Origin: an uncultured Cyclobacteriaceae bacterium
GTDB lineage: Bacteria; Bacteroidota; Bacteroidia; Cytophagales; Cyclobacteriaceae
DNA: 64,000 nucleotides
Direction: 5' to 3'
Assembly: GCA_937146645.1 (NCBI GenBank)
Contig: CAKZRQ010000063.1
Location: forward strand, 62,001-126,000
Shown here: positions 8,283-19,140 of the stretch, piece after piece
Numbering within the stretch: the stretch's first letter is position 1
How the letters are laid out: each line of letters begins with the position of its first letter
Program-made: the position numbers and the translations under genes
The notes under the pieces: generated by a model
Databases searched by the model: none
What the model saw: only the letters and a program-made list of their open reading frames with translations
What the model was told of the DNA's origin: nothing

Positions 8283-10991
8283 TTATTTTTTACGTTTTAT
8301 TTCCTGCATCTCGTAGCCCTCAATGGTATCATCAAGTTTGATATCATTGTAGCCCTTGATCGAAATACCACATTCGTAACCCGCTTTCACTTCAGCGACA
8401 TCATCTTTAAATCTCTTCAGCTGATCGATCTCTCCTTCGTGAATTACGATGCCATCACGGATCACACGGATCTTGTTCTTTCTGGTAACAAAGCCATCAG
8501 TTACATAACAACCGGCAACTGTTCCAACCTTAGAAATCTTAAAGACTTCTCTTACCTGAATATTTCCTGTAATAACCTCTTCAAATTCTGGCTCGAGCAT
8601 TCCTTCAATCGCATCCTTGATCTGGTTGATCGCATCGTAGATGATGGAATAATGTCTGATTTCGATCTCTTCCTGCTCAGCAAGCTTCTTTGCGTTAGCT
8701 GAAGGTCTCACCTGGAAACCAATGATAATCGCATCAGATGCTGAAGCAAGAAGTACATCAGATTCTGAAATCTGACCTACACCTTTATGGACGATAGACA
8801 CTCCTACCTCATCCTTGGATAGCTTCAACAAGGAATCGGAAAGTGCTTCCACAGATCCATCCACGTCACCTTTGATGATGATATTTAGCTCCTTAAAGCT
8901 ACCGATAGCCAAACGACGACCGATTTCATCAAGAGTAATATGCTTCTTAGTTCGAATACTTTGCTCTCTTTGGATTTGCTCCCTTGAGTTCGCAATTTCT
9001 CTGGCCTCACGTTCTGTGTCATACACCTTGATAATGTCACCAGCTTGTGGAGCTCCACTCAATCCTAAAACAAGCGCTGGCGTAGCAGGCCCTGCTTCCT
9101 TGAGTTTTTTACCCAAGTGATCGAACATGGCCTTCACTCTACCATAGTGCTGACCAGCTAGCATCACATCACCAACTTTCAAGGTTCCGGTTTGAACCAT
9201 CAAAGTGGCAACATATCCACGTCCTTTATCCAGCGAGGCTTCGATTACAGTACCCTGAGCATTTCTATCAGGATTAGCCTTAAGTTCGAGAATCTCCGCT
9301 TCGAGGAGTACTTTTTCAAGTAGATCATCTACACCTTGACCGGTCTTAGCTGAAATATCCTGAGACTGGTATTTACCACCCCATTCTTCGACAAGAAGGT
9401 TCATATTCGCCAATTCTTCCTTGATCTTATCAGGATTAGCATTTGGTCGATCTATCTTGTTAATCGCGAAAATCATCGGTACACCAGCAACCTGTGCGTG
9501 GTTGATTGCTTCTTTTGTTTGAGGCATGATGCTATCATCCGCTGCGATCACAATAATCGCCACGTCAGTGATTTTTGCACCACGAGCTCTCATCGCGGTA
9601 AAGGCTTCGTGACCCGGTGTATCAAGGAAGGCAATTTTATGTCCATCCTTAGTAGTCACATCATAGGCTCCAATGTGCTGCGTAATACCTCCAGCCTCAT
9701 CTGCTGTAACCTTCGAGGTTCTGATATAGTCAAGCAAAGATGTTTTACCATGGTCAACATGTCCCATGATCGTCACAATAGGAGCTCTTTCTTCAAGATC
9801 CTCTTCGCTTTCTACTTCCTCAGCTTCAATCTCTTCTTCGGCATCCTTCGTGAACTCCACTTCATAGCCAAATTCATCAGCGATAATGGTGATAGCTTCT
9901 GCATCCAACCTCTGGTTGATAGAAACGAACATTCCAAGGCTCATACAAGTGGAAATGATCTCATTCACACTGATATCCAAAAGGGAAGCAAGATCATTTG
10001 CAGAAATAAATTCGGTTACCTTAAGTAGCTTAGTTTCTTCTGCTCCTTCTACTTCTGCCTCTCTTTCTCTTTCGGCCTTTTTATCTTTTCTGCTCTTGGT
10101 CTTTCCACCAGACTTATTACCCTGAAGTCGGGCAAGCGTCTGCTTAATCTGATCCTGGATTTCCTTCTGAGTTGGTTCACCTTTTTGCGGCTTACCTCCT
10201 TTTTGAGCTCGGTTACCTTGGTTCCGATTCTGCTGGTTTCGATTATTGCCCTTATCGATTCTCTTACGAGGTCGCTTTTTATCTCTATTTCGCTCGTCAG
10301 AAGAGGCAACAGGCCCACCTTTTTTCTTTTTCTCTGCAGGAAGCTCAATCTTCCCAAGAACTGTCAATCCCTTTAAAGAATCAGCCTTGGCAGCAATTAC
10401 TTCTGCATCTGGCTTAGCAGGTTCTTCTGGCTTTGGAGTTTCCTTTGCCTTTGGTTCCTCTTTTGGTTTGGCTGGAGTTTCCTCAGCCTTAGCTTCTACA
10501 GGCTTTTCTTCTTTCTTCTCTTCCTTCTTTTTTGAAGAAGGCTTCTTTCCGGCGGTTTTGCTTAGATCGATTTTGCCAAGAACCTTTATTCCTTCAAGCT
10601 TTGGTGCTTCGCTACTCACTTGTTCAGCTGGCTCCTCTTCTTTTTTAGGCTCCTCCTTCGCTTCAGGTTCAGGTGTTGGTACTGGCTCAGGCTTTACTGG
10701 TTCAGGCTCCGGAGCAGGGGCAGGCGCCTCTGGTTCTTCTCGCTTAGGTTCTGATTCCAGCGTGAGAGGTTCATGGCGTTTGCCAATGGATAAATGGGAA
10801 GCCTCCTCTTTTTCTAATGCAGAGGATCTAAACTCCTTATTCAACATCTCGACCTGAGTCATGTTGATCTTGGAATTCGGATTATTCTCGACTTCAAAGC
10901 CATTTTTAGCCAGAGTCTCCACGATGGTCGCCGTACCAACGTTGAGCTTCCGAGCTACCTGGGCTAATCGCATCATTTTTTCGTCTGACAT
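8283..10991 (-). CDS. infB: Translation initiation factor IF-2
   Basis: IF-2 is the GTPase that delivers initiator fMet-tRNA to the 30S subunit and helps join the 50S. Residues 1-50 form an IF2_N domain. Residues 60-320 are a low-complexity linker rich in Glu, Pro and Lys, then a second IF2_N-like domain (about 323-380). The G domain has GHVDHGKT at 410-417, DTPGHE at 457-462 and NKID at 511-514, followed by domains II-IV with the fMet-tRNA-binding C-terminus. The linker contains a twice-repeated short motif, IKVLGKIDL (about 135-143) and LTVLGKIEL (about 209-217), which may be a docking element. Length 902 is in the normal range. It follows nusA by 54 nt. Confidence 0.97.
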   Translation of the reverse strand: MSDEKMMRLAQVARKLNVGTATIVETLAKNGFEVENNPNSKINMTQVEMLNKEFRSSALEKEEASHLSIGKRHEPLTLESEPKREEPEAPAPAPEPEPVKPEPVPTPEPEAKEEPKKEEEPAEQVSSEAPKLEGIKVLGKIDLSKTAGKKPSSKKKEEKKEEKPVEAKAEETPAKPKEEPKAKETPKPEEPAKPDAEVIAAKADSLKGLTVLGKIELPAEKKKKGGPVASSDERNRDKKRPRKRIDKGNNRNQQNRNQGNRAQKGGKPQKGEPTQKEIQDQIKQTLARLQGNKSGGKTKSRKDKKAEREREAEVEGAEETKLLKVTEFISANDLASLLDISVNEIISTCMSLGMFVSINQRLDAEAITIIADEFGYEVEFTKDAEEEIEAEEVESEEDLEERAPIVTIMGHVDHGKTSLLDYIRTSKVTADEAGGITQHIGAYDVTTKDGHKIAFLDTPGHEAFTAMRARGAKITDVAIIVIAADDSIMPQTKEAINHAQVAGVPMIFAINKIDRPNANPDKIKEELANMNLLVEEWGGKYQSQDISAKTGQGVDDLLEKVLLEAEILELKANPDRNAQGTVIEASLDKGRGYVATLMVQTGTLKVGDVMLAGQHYGRVKAMFDHLGKKLKEAGPATPALVLGLSGAPQAGDIIKVYDTEREAREIANSREQIQREQSIRTKKHITLDEIGRRLAIGSFKELNIIIKGDVDGSVEALSDSLLKLSKDEVGVSIVHKGVGQISESDVLLASASDAIIIGFQVRPSANAKKLAEQEEIEIRHYSIIYDAINQIKDAIEGMLEPEFEEVITGNIQVREVFKISKVGTVAGCYVTDGFVTRKNKIRVIRDGIVIHEGEIDQLKRFKDDVAEVKAGYECGISIKGYNDIKLDDTIEGYEMQEIKRKK

Positions 10992-11045
10992 AAGCTAAAA
11001 ACTCTTTCGATTTTCGTCTTTTATTCTTCTGGCGGGGCTAAAGAT

Positions 11046-12290
11046 TTATTGTTCAAATTCCTGCTTTAGGATTTTGAAAATCTCCTCAATAGTCTCCTCC
11101 TCTAATTCTGTTCTTCTGGACAAGTCTTCCACAGTAAGATTCAATACACTCTTTGCTGTATCAAGTCCAGTCTTTTTTAATTCTTCTAGGATCCACTCAT
11201 CGATCTCATCAGCAAATTCTGCAAGCAATACATCTTCCTCTTCAAATTCGCTCAGCTCTCTGAATACATCTATTTCATAATCCACAAGTCTCGAGGCCAA
11301 CTTAATATTGTGTCCCCCTTTACCGATAGCAAGTGATACCTGATCTGGCTTCAGGAATACAGAAATTCTTTTCGTTTCCTGATCGATAGTCAAAGAAGAA
11401 ACCTTGGCAGGGCTCAAAGCTCGACTTACATACAGATCAAGATTCTCGGTATAGTTGATCACATCGATATTCTCATTCTGTAGTTCACGAACCACAGCAT
11501 GAATTCTAGACCCTTTCATCCCTACACATGCTCCTACCGGATCAATTCTATCATCATAAGATTCCACCGCTACTTTCGCTCTTTCTCCTGGCTCTCTTAC
11601 GATCTTCACGATGGTAATCAATCCATCATAAACCTCAGGAACTTCATTTTCGAAAAGCCTCTCAAGGAACACTGGAGAAGTTCTGGAAAGGATAATCTTT
11701 GGATTAGCATTTGACATGTCCACTCGGTGAACGATCGCCTTCACTGAATCTCCTTTTCTAAATCTATCCTTTGGAATCTGCTCGCCTTTCGGCAAAATCA
11801 ATTCATTTCCTTCTTGGTCGATCAAAAGTACCTCTCTGCTCAATATCTGATACACTTCAGCACTAACGATCTCTCCTACTTGCTCCTCATACTTATTATA
11901 TAGGATGTCCTTTTCAAGATCCTTAATCCTTTGAATCAAAGTCTGACGCGCCATTTGCACCGCTCTTCTTCCAAAGTCATCCAATTCGATTTTCTCATAA
12001 ACCTCTTCGCCAATCTCAAAATCAGGCTCGATTTTGATGGCGTCCGAGAAGCTTATCTTATCAAAATCCCAAATATCCTCTGAGTTATCATCTACGATCT
12101 CTCTATATCGGAATATTTCCAAATCCCCCTGATCGGCATTGATGGTCACATCAAAGTTCTCATCCGACTCAAACTTCTTTCGGATCATAGCTCTAAATAC
12201 ATCTTCCAGAATACGGATCATGGTAGGGCGATCCACATTTTTTGATCTCGCAAATTCAGCGAAGGATTCAATTAAGACTTTAGCATCCAT
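11046..12290 (-). CDS. nusA: Transcription termination/antitermination factor NusA
   Basis: NusA binds RNA polymerase and nascent RNA and affects pausing, termination and antitermination. The N-terminal polymerase-binding domain (1-130) is followed by an S1 domain (about 135-200) and two KH domains (GACVGMKGSRIHAVVRELQN near 253; LAIGKGGHNIKLASRL near 318). The C-terminus has a helix-hairpin region (DTAKSVLNLTVEDL) but lacks the two acidic repeats of E. coli NusA, which explains 414 against 495 residues. It lies 5 nt after rimP. Confidence 0.96.
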   Translation of the reverse strand: MDAKVLIESFAEFARSKNVDRPTMIRILEDVFRAMIRKKFESDENFDVTINADQGDLEIFRYREIVDDNSEDIWDFDKISFSDAIKIEPDFEIGEEVYEKIELDDFGRRAVQMARQTLIQRIKDLEKDILYNKYEEQVGEIVSAEVYQILSREVLLIDQEGNELILPKGEQIPKDRFRKGDSVKAIVHRVDMSNANPKIILSRTSPVFLERLFENEVPEVYDGLITIVKIVREPGERAKVAVESYDDRIDPVGACVGMKGSRIHAVVRELQNENIDVINYTENLDLYVSRALSPAKVSSLTIDQETKRISVFLKPDQVSLAIGKGGHNIKLASRLVDYEIDVFRELSEFEEEDVLLAEFADEIDEWILEELKKTGLDTAKSVLNLTVEDLSRRTELEEETIEEIFKILKQEFEQ

Positions 12291-12295
12291 GTCAT

Positions 12296-12769
12296 TTATT
12301 TAAACGATACCTGAACAATTGATTTTATGATTTCAGAAAAAGGAATTTCCACCTCTTTCGTTACTATTTTCTTTGATTTACCCTTTGCTTTTTCTTTGGC
12401 GTTCAGCTTAACCACTGATTCATCCACTTCCAGCAAAGTCCCTAAGACTTCTTTTCCATCCGCTAAAGTGATTAACAAGTCTCGGTTAAGATTTTTCCGA
12501 TACTGTCTCATCGTCTTCAGAGGAAAATCAACTCCTGGCGAAGAAACCTCCAACACATATGCATCTTCGATTACCTCATATGCTTCTACTTCTTCAGAAA
12601 TGGCCCGACTCATATCAGCACAAGTCTGAATATTCACTCCCTGATCGCCATCCACCAGCACACTCACCAGTTTTTTCCCAGCTTTTTCGCTCAGCACAAC
12701 ATCCACCAGATAGTGATTTTCATCCGGCAAATGCTTCTCGGCAATATCAGTGAGCTTTTCTTTTAGCAT
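12296..12769 (-). CDS. rimP: Ribosome maturation factor RimP
   Basis: A 157-residue protein with the two-domain RimP layout: an N-terminal alpha/beta domain (HYLVDVVLSEKAGKKLVSVL ... CADMSRAISEEVEAYEVI, VLEVSSPGVDFPL) and a C-terminal SH3-like barrel. It assists 30S subunit maturation. It leads the conserved rimP-nusA-infB operon, with a promoter at 12832-12862 and a hairpin in its leader. Confidence 0.95.
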   Translation of the reverse strand: MLKEKLTDIAEKHLPDENHYLVDVVLSEKAGKKLVSVLVDGDQGVNIQTCADMSRAISEEVEAYEVIEDAYVLEVSSPGVDFPLKTMRQYRKNLNRDLLITLADGKEVLGTLLEVDESVVKLNAKEKAKGKSKKIVTKEVEIPFSEIIKSIVQVSFK

Positions 12770-12789
12770 TTTCTAGTCAAATACAGAAA

Positions 12790-12810
12790 GAGGGGACGTG
12801 GTGTCCCCTC
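12790..12810 (-). promoter_or_regulatory. Leader hairpin upstream of rimP
   Basis: A perfect 8-bp stem GAGGGGAC/GTCCCCTC with a 5-nt loop lies between the predicted transcription start (about 12825) and the rimP ATG. The T-run after it on the minus strand is short and broken (TTTCTGTATTTG), so it may be an attenuator, a processing site or a protein-binding hairpin; autoregulation by NusA or IF-2 is only a guess. Confidence 0.5.
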
Positions 12811-12831
12811 AAGAAACTTTCAAATACGGCA

Positions 12832-12862
12832 CAAATGTAAAATAATTTTGATGTAAAAACAA
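12832..12862 (-). promoter_or_regulatory. Promoter of the rimP-nusA-infB operon
   Basis: Minus strand TTG (12862-12860), 20 nt, then TACATTTG (12839-12832), a full match to the Bacteroidota -7 consensus. Lies in the 326-nt divergent gap 12770-13095, which holds this promoter, the leader hairpin and a candidate mreB promoter; no RNA gene or other ORF is seen there. Confidence 0.65.
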
Positions 12863-13013
12863 TTCCTGCTGCAAATGAAAAAACTATGACCTCCTCATTT
12901 TCAGCATACTTTTTGTGCCCGTTTTATCGTGAGTTTTTTAGGATGAAAAACTAACTGCAAGGTTAAGTTTATAAAAAGATTCCAATTCGTTCAGAATTGT
13001 GCTCACAACATAA

Positions 13014-13021
13014 TAGTTTTG
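13014..13021 (+). promoter_or_regulatory. Candidate -7 element for the mre operon
   Basis: TAGTTTTG matches TAnnTTTG, 74 nt before the mreB ATG. No convincing -33 TTTG at the right spacing. Confidence 0.35.
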
Positions 13022-13095
13022 CTGAGTTAAAGATGCTTTCCTGACTCAGGAGAAGTAAATTCATTATCCTTTACCGTAAAGCCAGCCAATAAGAA

Positions 13096-14124
13096 ATGGG
13101 ATTATTTGACTTTTTTTCAAGCGATATCGCGATCGATCTAGGTACCGCAAATACCCTGATCATCCACAAAGACAAAATCGTGGTAGATGAACCCTCGATC
13201 ATCGCTATTGATAAATCAAATAATCGAGTTCTGGCGGTAGGTAGAGAGGCGATGAACATGCACGAAAAGACGCATGAAAACATCAAAACTATCCGACCAC
13301 TAAAGGATGGGGTAATTGCCGATTTCTACGCGGCAGAGCAAATGATCCGTGGTCTGATCAAGATGATTCCAGGTCAGAAAAAAGGTCTTTTCCCTCAATC
13401 TCACAGAATGGTGATCTGTATTCCTTCAGGTATCACCGAAGTAGAGAAAAGAGCGGTTCGTGATTCTGCTGAGCATGCTGGAGCAAAGGAAGTGTATATG
13501 ATTTTTGAGCCAATTGCAGCTGCGATCGGTATCGGAATTGACATTGAAAAGCCGATGGGCTCCATGATCGTGGATATCGGAGGAGGTACAACCGAAATTG
13601 CCTTGATCGCCCTTTCTGGAATCGTAGCTGACCAATCCATTCGAGTTGCAGGTGATACTTTCACTAAGGATATTTTGGATTATATGCGACGTCAGCACAA
13701 CCTTTTGATAGGCGAGCGATCCGCTGAAAAAGTTAAAATTGCCATTGGTTCAGCACTTACTGAGCTGGAAGATGGTCCAGAAGACTATGAAATCAGAGGT
13801 CGTGACCTTATGACGGGAATTCCTAAAGTCATCAAGGTATCCTATTCTGAAATTGCCTTCGCTTTGGATAAATCGGTGTCCAAAATTGAGGAGGCAGTTC
13901 TGAAGGCTTTGGAGATTGCTCCCCCTGAATTGTCTGCAGATATTTATGACAATGGAATCCACTTAACTGGTGGCGGGGCCTTGCTTAAAGGCTTGGATAA
14001 GCGACTTCATCAGAAGACTAAACTTCCAATTCATATCGCGGAAGATCCGCTCAGAGCTGTGGTCCGTGGTACCGGAACAGCATTGAAAAATGTTCACAAT
14101 TTCAGAACCGTTTTGATGAGCTAA
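13096..14124 (+). CDS. mreB: Rod shape-determining protein MreB
   Basis: Bacterial actin that forms membrane-bound filaments and positions the cell-elongation machinery. The actin-type nucleotide motifs are present: IAIDLGTANTLI (phosphate 1, residues 11-22), MIVDIGGGTTEIALIAL (phosphate 2, about 157-173) and IHLTGGGALLKGLDKRL (adenosine, about 290-306). The start MGLFDFFSS is the usual amphipathic membrane-binding N-terminus. Length 342 is standard. First gene of mreB-mreC-mreD-mrdA-rodA, with gaps of 6 nt or less between all members. Confidence 0.98.
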   Translation: MGLFDFFSSDIAIDLGTANTLIIHKDKIVVDEPSIIAIDKSNNRVLAVGREAMNMHEKTHENIKTIRPLKDGVIADFYAAEQMIRGLIKMIPGQKKGLFPQSHRMVICIPSGITEVEKRAVRDSAEHAGAKEVYMIFEPIAAAIGIGIDIEKPMGSMIVDIGGGTTEIALIALSGIVADQSIRVAGDTFTKDILDYMRRQHNLLIGERSAEKVKIAIGSALTELEDGPEDYEIRGRDLMTGIPKVIKVSYSEIAFALDKSVSKIEEAVLKALEIAPPELSADIYDNGIHLTGGGALLKGLDKRLHQKTKLPIHIAEDPLRAVVRGTGTALKNVHNFRTVLMS

Positions 14125-14130
14125 GATTAA

Positions 14131-14970
14131 ATGCTACGAATCCTCCAGTTCCTTTACAATCTCAGAGCATTTATCTTATTCGTAGTACTAGAAGCGATCG
14201 CAATCTGGCTCATCGTTTCAAACAATTCCCCTCAAGGAGCGGCTTTCTTTAATTCTTCATCCCGATTAGTCGGCAGTGTTTTAGAAACCCAATCCAGTAT
14301 CACGGATTTTTTCAATCTAGATGACGCCAATAAAATTCTCCAAGAAGAGAACGCAACTCTTATGGAGCGACTTGACATCACTTATACTCATCCGGACTCG
14401 ACTTACATTGAAATGGACTCTGCTTTTGAAGCCACTTTTGAGGTTCGTGGTGCGCGAGTGATTAGTAATTCTTTGCGCTTCGCCCAAAATCATGTCACTC
14501 TGAATAAGGGATCAAAGGACGGCCTGAAACCCGGAATGGGTATATTCAACCAGGAAGGAGTAGTAGGACGTGTGAAGAGTGTTTCTGAAAACTTTGCCGT
14601 TGGTATTTCTCTTCTGAATACCGATTTACTGGTATCATCCAAGATAAAATCCTCTGATGTATTTGGTTCAGTAAAATGGATGGGTGATGACGCTAAAAAA
14701 GCAAAGCTTTTATATGTTCCTCGTCACGTTATCGCTCAAGCTGGAGATTCAGTGATCACATCAGGTTTCAATGCAGTTTTTCCTGAAGGTATACCGATTG
14801 GTATTATTACCGAAGTGAGTCCTTCTACAGACAATCCAAACTACCTGAATATCGATCTTGAATTAACCACTGATTTTAGCAGTGTCGGTTACGTATATCT
14901 TGTCGAAAACACTCAAATCAGTGAACTAGACTCCCTTTATTCACAATCCGAATTACCGAATGAATTTTAG
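14131..14970 (+). CDS. mreC: Rod shape-determining protein MreC
   Basis: A 279-residue bitopic membrane protein with one N-terminal helix (about residues 12-30), a coiled-coil stretch (NKILQEENATLMERLD) and the periplasmic beta-rich MreC domain (TLNKGSKDGLKPGMGIFNQEGVVGRV is the conserved block). It links MreB in the cytoplasm to the synthases PBP2 and RodA. Its end overlaps the mreD start by 11 nt. Confidence 0.95.
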   Translation: MLRILQFLYNLRAFILFVVLEAIAIWLIVSNNSPQGAAFFNSSSRLVGSVLETQSSITDFFNLDDANKILQEENATLMERLDITYTHPDSTYIEMDSAFEATFEVRGARVISNSLRFAQNHVTLNKGSKDGLKPGMGIFNQEGVVGRVKSVSENFAVGISLLNTDLLVSSKIKSSDVFGSVKWMGDDAKKAKLLYVPRHVIAQAGDSVITSGFNAVFPEGIPIGIITEVSPSTDNPNYLNIDLELTTDFSSVGYVYLVENTQISELDSLYSQSELPNEF

Positions 14971-15481
14971 ATCTATTTTCGGATTAGTGGGGCAGTTTAT
15001 TCTACTCTTGAGTGTTCAGGTTCTTTTACTCAAAAATCTAGCCCTTTTTGGAGTCGCCTTCTGCTTTATCTATTTGCTAGCAATCCTCTTGCTGCCGATC
15101 TCAATACGAACCATTCCTTTGATGATCATCGCTTTTTTTATGGGCCTGAGTGTTGATATTTTTTATGAAACCATTGGAATGCACGCTGCTGCAGCCACTT
15201 TATTAGCTTTTTTGAGAAACTTTTGGCTTAAAACGGTAAGCCCTTCTGGAGGCTATGATGAAGGCAGTATTCCTTCAATACGGTCCCAAAGCATGAGTTG
15301 GTTTATTACCTATTCATTCCCCTTATTTTTCGCATTTAGCATGCTTTTATTTTCGGTAGATTTCTGGGGAACCGGAAATTGGTTAAATGTGCTAAACAAA
15401 AGCTTTTTCTCCTCGATTTTCACCCTCATTTTGGCTATTATTGTACAACTTCTATTCTTCCCACGTAGAAGGGTAATTTAA
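14960..15481 (+). CDS. mreD: Rod shape-determining protein MreD
   Basis: A 173-residue integral membrane protein with about five hydrophobic segments. Sequence conservation in MreD is low, so the call rests on size, topology, the segment GLSVDIFYETIGMHAAAATLLAF, which is typical of Bacteroidota MreD, and its place between mreC and the PBP2 gene. Its start ATG lies inside mreC and its stop abuts the next ATG with no gap. Confidence 0.9.
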   Translation: MNFRSIFGLVGQFILLLSVQVLLLKNLALFGVAFCFIYLLAILLLPISIRTIPLMIIAFFMGLSVDIFYETIGMHAAAATLLAFLRNFWLKTVSPSGGYDEGSIPSIRSQSMSWFITYSFPLFFAFSMLLFSVDFWGTGNWLNVLNKSFFSSIFTLILAIIVQLLFFPRRRVI

Positions 15482-17284
15482 ATGACAGACAAGCGCCCTC
15501 AAATCATAATCATCGTAATTTTTTTGGTTGGGTTTGTCTTGCTCGCAAAGCTGTTTTCCATTCAGGTTTTGGACGACAGCTTCATGAAAAAAGCCGAAAG
15601 AAATGCTGTCCAAAGAATAGTGGATCATCCCTATCGAGGTCTCATTTACGACCGAAATGGAAAGCTGCTCGTGTATAATGATCCCATCTTTGATCTTATG
15701 GTGGTTCCAAAGGAATTCACTTTAGAGGACACGACGAGATTCTTGGAGATTTTTGAGCTGGAGAAAGAAGAGCTTGAGGAAAAATTTGCAGCAGCAAAGA
15801 AATATTCCAGGGTAAAGCCATCAATTCTTAAAAAACAGATCTCCACTACGGATTTCGCAAAGATTCAGGATTACCTAATTGATTATCCGGGGCTGTTCAT
15901 TACCACGAGATCTGTCCGATCTTACCCAGAGCCCATTGGTTCGCATGCACTGGGTTACATAGGTGAAATTAGTGGTCGGGGACTTGAAAGGGATACGACT
16001 GACTATTACAAGCAAGGCGACTACGTAGGATTGAGCGGTATGGAAAGGTACTACGAAGACATGCTTCGTGGTGAAAAAGGTGCCAAGTACAAAATGGTCA
16101 ATGTTCGTGGTATCGACAAAGGACCATTTAAAAGTGGGGCCTACGATACTGCTTCGGTTGAAGGTTTGAATATTACCTCCACACTAGACATGGAGCTCCA
16201 GAAATATGGAGAAATGCTAATGCAGGGTAAAACCGGATCTGTTGTTGCCATTGAGCCTAAATCTGGGGAGATCTTATCCATGATTTCAGCTCCATTTTAC
16301 GATCCAAATGATCTAACTGGAGCCGACTTTGGAAAAAACTACCAAGCCTTAAATTCATTACCGACCAAACCTCTTTTCAATCGACCAATTATGGCCATGT
16401 ATCCTCCGGGATCCATTTTCAAGATTGTTCAAAGCTTGATTGGTCTTCAGGAGGGTATAATCTTTCCTGAAACTACATTTGCTTGTAATCGATCCTTAGT
16501 CGCATGTCATAATCACCCCTCACCTGTGAATCTCTTTGGAGCAATCCGAAACTCCTGCAATCCCTACTACCATCAGGCATTCAGAAGAATGATCAATCAG
16601 GGAGTTTCGTCAAATACCTACAAAGACACTGAAATTGGTTTGACCGCATGGAAAGAAAAAGTTGAAAAATTTGGTCTAGGGTCTTCGTTAGGTATGGATA
16701 CTGGAGGAGAAAAGGCCGGCTCTATACCTTCGAGTAATTATTACAATAGAATTTACGGTAAAGGTCGATGGAAGTACTCCACTATTTATTCCCTTTCAAT
16801 TGGTCAAGGCGAACTTCAAGTCACACCTTTACAGATGGCTAATCTTGCTGCTATTTTTGCGAATAAGGGATACTACTACACTCCTCACCTGGTAAAAGCT
16901 GTCAATGGTGACCCAGAAAAAATACCTGCAAAATTCAGAGAAAGGCATGATGTGGGAGTTGACTCTCGGCATTTCAACCTGATTCAAGATGCGATGGCTG
17001 AAGCCGTTTATGGAACTGCCGGAAGAGCTGTAATGGAGGATATAGTGATCGCAGGAAAAACAGGCACAGCTCAAAATCCTCATGGCGAAGATCACTCAGT
17101 TTTTGTTGCCTTCGCACCAAAGGATGATCCGAAAATTGCCATTGCTGTCTACGTAGAAAATGCAGGTTGGGGAGGAAGAGCCGCAGCAAGTACAGCTTCC
17201 TTGATGATAGAGAAATATCTTAGAGGTGAAGTTCTTCGACAGGAACTTCAGGACTACGTTTTGGCTGGGAACTTTATTTATTGA
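15482..17284 (+). CDS. mrdA: Penicillin-binding protein 2, elongation transpeptidase
   Basis: The class B PBP that cross-links peptidoglycan during cell elongation, working with RodA. One N-terminal membrane anchor (8-25), a PBP dimerisation domain (about 50-220) and a transpeptidase domain with active-site SIFK at 311-314, SCN at 358-360 and KTGT at 526-529. A pair of Cys (335 and 342, CNRSLVAC) near the active-site entry could form a disulfide. 600 residues is normal. The stop TGA shares one base with the rodA ATG (TGATG). Confidence 0.97.
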   Translation: MTDKRPQIIIIVIFLVGFVLLAKLFSIQVLDDSFMKKAERNAVQRIVDHPYRGLIYDRNGKLLVYNDPIFDLMVVPKEFTLEDTTRFLEIFELEKEELEEKFAAAKKYSRVKPSILKKQISTTDFAKIQDYLIDYPGLFITTRSVRSYPEPIGSHALGYIGEISGRGLERDTTDYYKQGDYVGLSGMERYYEDMLRGEKGAKYKMVNVRGIDKGPFKSGAYDTASVEGLNITSTLDMELQKYGEMLMQGKTGSVVAIEPKSGEILSMISAPFYDPNDLTGADFGKNYQALNSLPTKPLFNRPIMAMYPPGSIFKIVQSLIGLQEGIIFPETTFACNRSLVACHNHPSPVNLFGAIRNSCNPYYHQAFRRMINQGVSSNTYKDTEIGLTAWKEKVEKFGLGSSLGMDTGGEKAGSIPSSNYYNRIYGKGRWKYSTIYSLSIGQGELQVTPLQMANLAAIFANKGYYYTPHLVKAVNGDPEKIPAKFRERHDVGVDSRHFNLIQDAMAEAVYGTAGRAVMEDIVIAGKTGTAQNPHGEDHSVFVAFAPKDDPKIAIAVYVENAGWGGRAAASTASLMIEKYLRGEVLRQELQDYVLAGNFIY

Positions 17285-18555
17285 TGAGGCAAGATATTCA
17301 GGTAAATAGAGTTGACTGGGGCACAATCCTGATTTACTTCGCTCTGGTTATTATTGGCTGGTTTAATATTTATGCCGCAGTTTATGATGGCACAGATGCC
17401 AAGAGCATTTTTGATTTTGGTATTAATTCAGGAAAACAGCTAGTTTGGATAGGTACGGCCATAGTCCTAATCATCCTGATTATGGCGGCGGATTATCGAT
17501 TATTTGAAAATCTCGCGATACCCTTATACATAGGTTTCCTGGTTTTGCTTATTCTCACCCCATTTGTGGGTAAGGAGGTGAATGGACAAGTACTATCCAT
17601 TGGAGTAGGCTCATTTAGAATTCAACCTAGTGAATTCGCCAAATTTGCTACTGCCCTGGCTCTGGCGAAATTGATGGAGCGGCCCACTTTTGACTTGAGT
17701 AAGCCCAAATATCAAATGCAGGCCTTTGCGGTTTTTTTCATTCCAGTTATCCTGATCTTACTACAGCCAGATACCGGTACGGCAATGGTTTACTTTTCCC
17801 TTTTAATCATGTTCTACCGGGAAGGTTTGCCAGCAAAATATTATCTACTTGGAATCGGTATGATAACCATCGTGCTACTTTCGCTTGGAATTGAGAACAA
17901 TCTATATCTGGCAATTGCGATAGCTGCGATCTGTCTTTTCTTTATCCTTTTGGGTAAAAGATCATGGCAAAAAACTGTTGTTTTTAGTCTTATTGGTCTT
18001 GGTCTGATAGGTTTAACCTACAGCATTGATTTTGTAGTTTCTAAACTTCCTACGCACCAGCAAAATCGTGTTATGGTCCTTTTCAACCCTGATATCGATC
18101 CGTTAGGTGTTGGCTGGAATGTAACACAATCTAAAATTGCCATCGGATCTGGGGGAATGTTCGGTAAGGGCTATTTAGAGGGAACACAAACGAAATTCGA
18201 CTTTGTCCCTGCGCAACACACCGATTTCATATTTTGTACACTCGGAGAAGAATTCGGATGGTTCGGCAGTCTGGTGGTGATTAGCTTATTCTTAGCCTTA
18301 CTGGTAAGACTGGTGATTATGGCAGAAAGGCAAAAGAATCGTTTTTCGAGGATTTACGGATACTGTGTGGTTTCTATCCTCCTTTTCCACTTTATGATCA
18401 ATATCGCGATGACAATTGGTCTTTTTCCAGTGATAGGCATCCCGCTTCCCTTTTTTAGCTATGGAGGATCTTCATTATGGTCCTTCACCATGCTATTATT
18501 TATTTTTATAAAAATGGATGCTTCCAGAGCTTCGCAGCTGGGAAGGTTAGGTTAA
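17284..18555 (+). CDS. rodA: SEDS peptidoglycan glycosyltransferase RodA
   Basis: A polytopic membrane protein of 423 residues with about ten helices, of the SEDS family that polymerises glycan strands from lipid II. Conserved SEDS blocks: [20 protein letters not shown] (about 115-134), [14 protein letters not shown] (about 157-170) and the C-terminal [20 protein letters not shown] plus [11 protein letters not shown] start it at ATG 17284; the longer frame begins with TTG three bases earlier. Last gene of the mre operon; its stop overlaps the convergent HD-domain gene by 4 nt. Confidence 0.97.
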   Translation: MRQDIQVNRVDWGTILIYFALVIIGWFNIYAAVYDGTDAKSIFDFGINSGKQLVWIGTAIVLIILIMAADYRLFENLAIPLYIGFLVLLILTPFVGKEVNGQVLSIGVGSFRIQPSEFAKFATALALAKLMERPTFDLSKPKYQMQAFAVFFIPVILILLQPDTGTAMVYFSLLIMFYREGLPAKYYLLGIGMITIVLLSLGIENNLYLAIAIAAICLFFILLGKRSWQKTVVFSLIGLGLIGLTYSIDFVVSKLPTHQQNRVMVLFNPDIDPLGVGWNVTQSKIAIGSGGMFGKGYLEGTQTKFDFVPAQHTDFIFCTLGEEFGWFGSLVVISLFLALLVRLVIMAERQKNRFSRIYGYCVVSILLFHFMINIAMTIGLFPVIGIPLPFFSYGGSSLWSFTMLLFIFIKMDASRASQLGRLG

Positions 18556-19127
18556 GACTTTAATAACTTATTTAACCAATATTGCTTTTTAGGCTCTCTG
18601 TTTTTAATAGCGAAAGGGGTATGAAAGGAATGAGACTTTAAAAAATTAATTTGAAGGTTTTTCCATTCTTCCTTAGTCTTAAGAATCTTCATAAAGCTGA
18701 GCTCCTCATACAATCTTTTACTAATCTCAGGATAGTCATCTCTTCCTAGGTAGTCCAGATCAGCATCGCAGATAATCATCTCTAATTCCGTCTTTGGAGA
18801 TTGAGGAATCTTGGTCGCCATTACAAGCCCTCTCATAACATCAATTCGCTTTTGGCTCATTCCAATTTCCTTCATCATCTTCTCAGCCATATTGGCTCCG
18901 GTCTCCTCATGATTTTTCGGACTTTTTAAGAAACCCATGTCATGAACGGTAGCACCAATTTTCAACATAATTCGATCCTCCTTGCTCAGATTGAATCTTC
19001 GAATGTATTGATTGCATACATTTAAAACATCCCGTGTATGGGCGATTCCATGGTAAGTGAGATGCTCAGGTAACTCCTCCTGGAGCCTATTCAGGACCGT
19101 ACGGCGTAAAAAAAGATAATCCTTCAT
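18552..19127 (-). CDS. HD-domain phosphohydrolase, partner of a PycTM-like gene
   Basis: A 191-residue protein with an intact HD metal site: His30 (or His26) in [10 protein letters not shown], His62-Asp63 in ATVHDMGF, His73 in KNHEETG and Asp121/123/125 in [11 protein letters not shown] domains of this kind hydrolyse phosphate esters including cyclic nucleotides. It begins 13 nt after the PycTM-like gene and must share its transcript. In other Bacteroidota an HD domain and the PycTM domain (formerly DUF5706) occur fused in one protein, to my knowledge, so a joint function is likely. The substrate is not shown by the sequence; a cyclic nucleotide is inference. Confidence 0.82.
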   Translation of the reverse strand: MKDYLFLRRTVLNRLQEELPEHLTYHGIAHTRDVLNVCNQYIRRFNLSKEDRIMLKIGATVHDMGFLKSPKNHEETGANMAEKMMKEIGMSQKRIDVMRGLVMATKIPQSPKTELEMIICDADLDYLGRDDYPEISKRLYEELSFMKILKTKEEWKNLQINFLKSHSFHTPFAIKNREPKKQYWLNKLLKS

Positions 19128-19140
19128 TGATTACTCTGGG

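Noticed and set aside
10246-10857. A 203-codon plus-strand frame inside infB, rich in Ser/Phe/Gly
   Set aside because: It is antisense to the Glu/Lys/Pro linker of IF-2 and its composition follows from that; no independent features.
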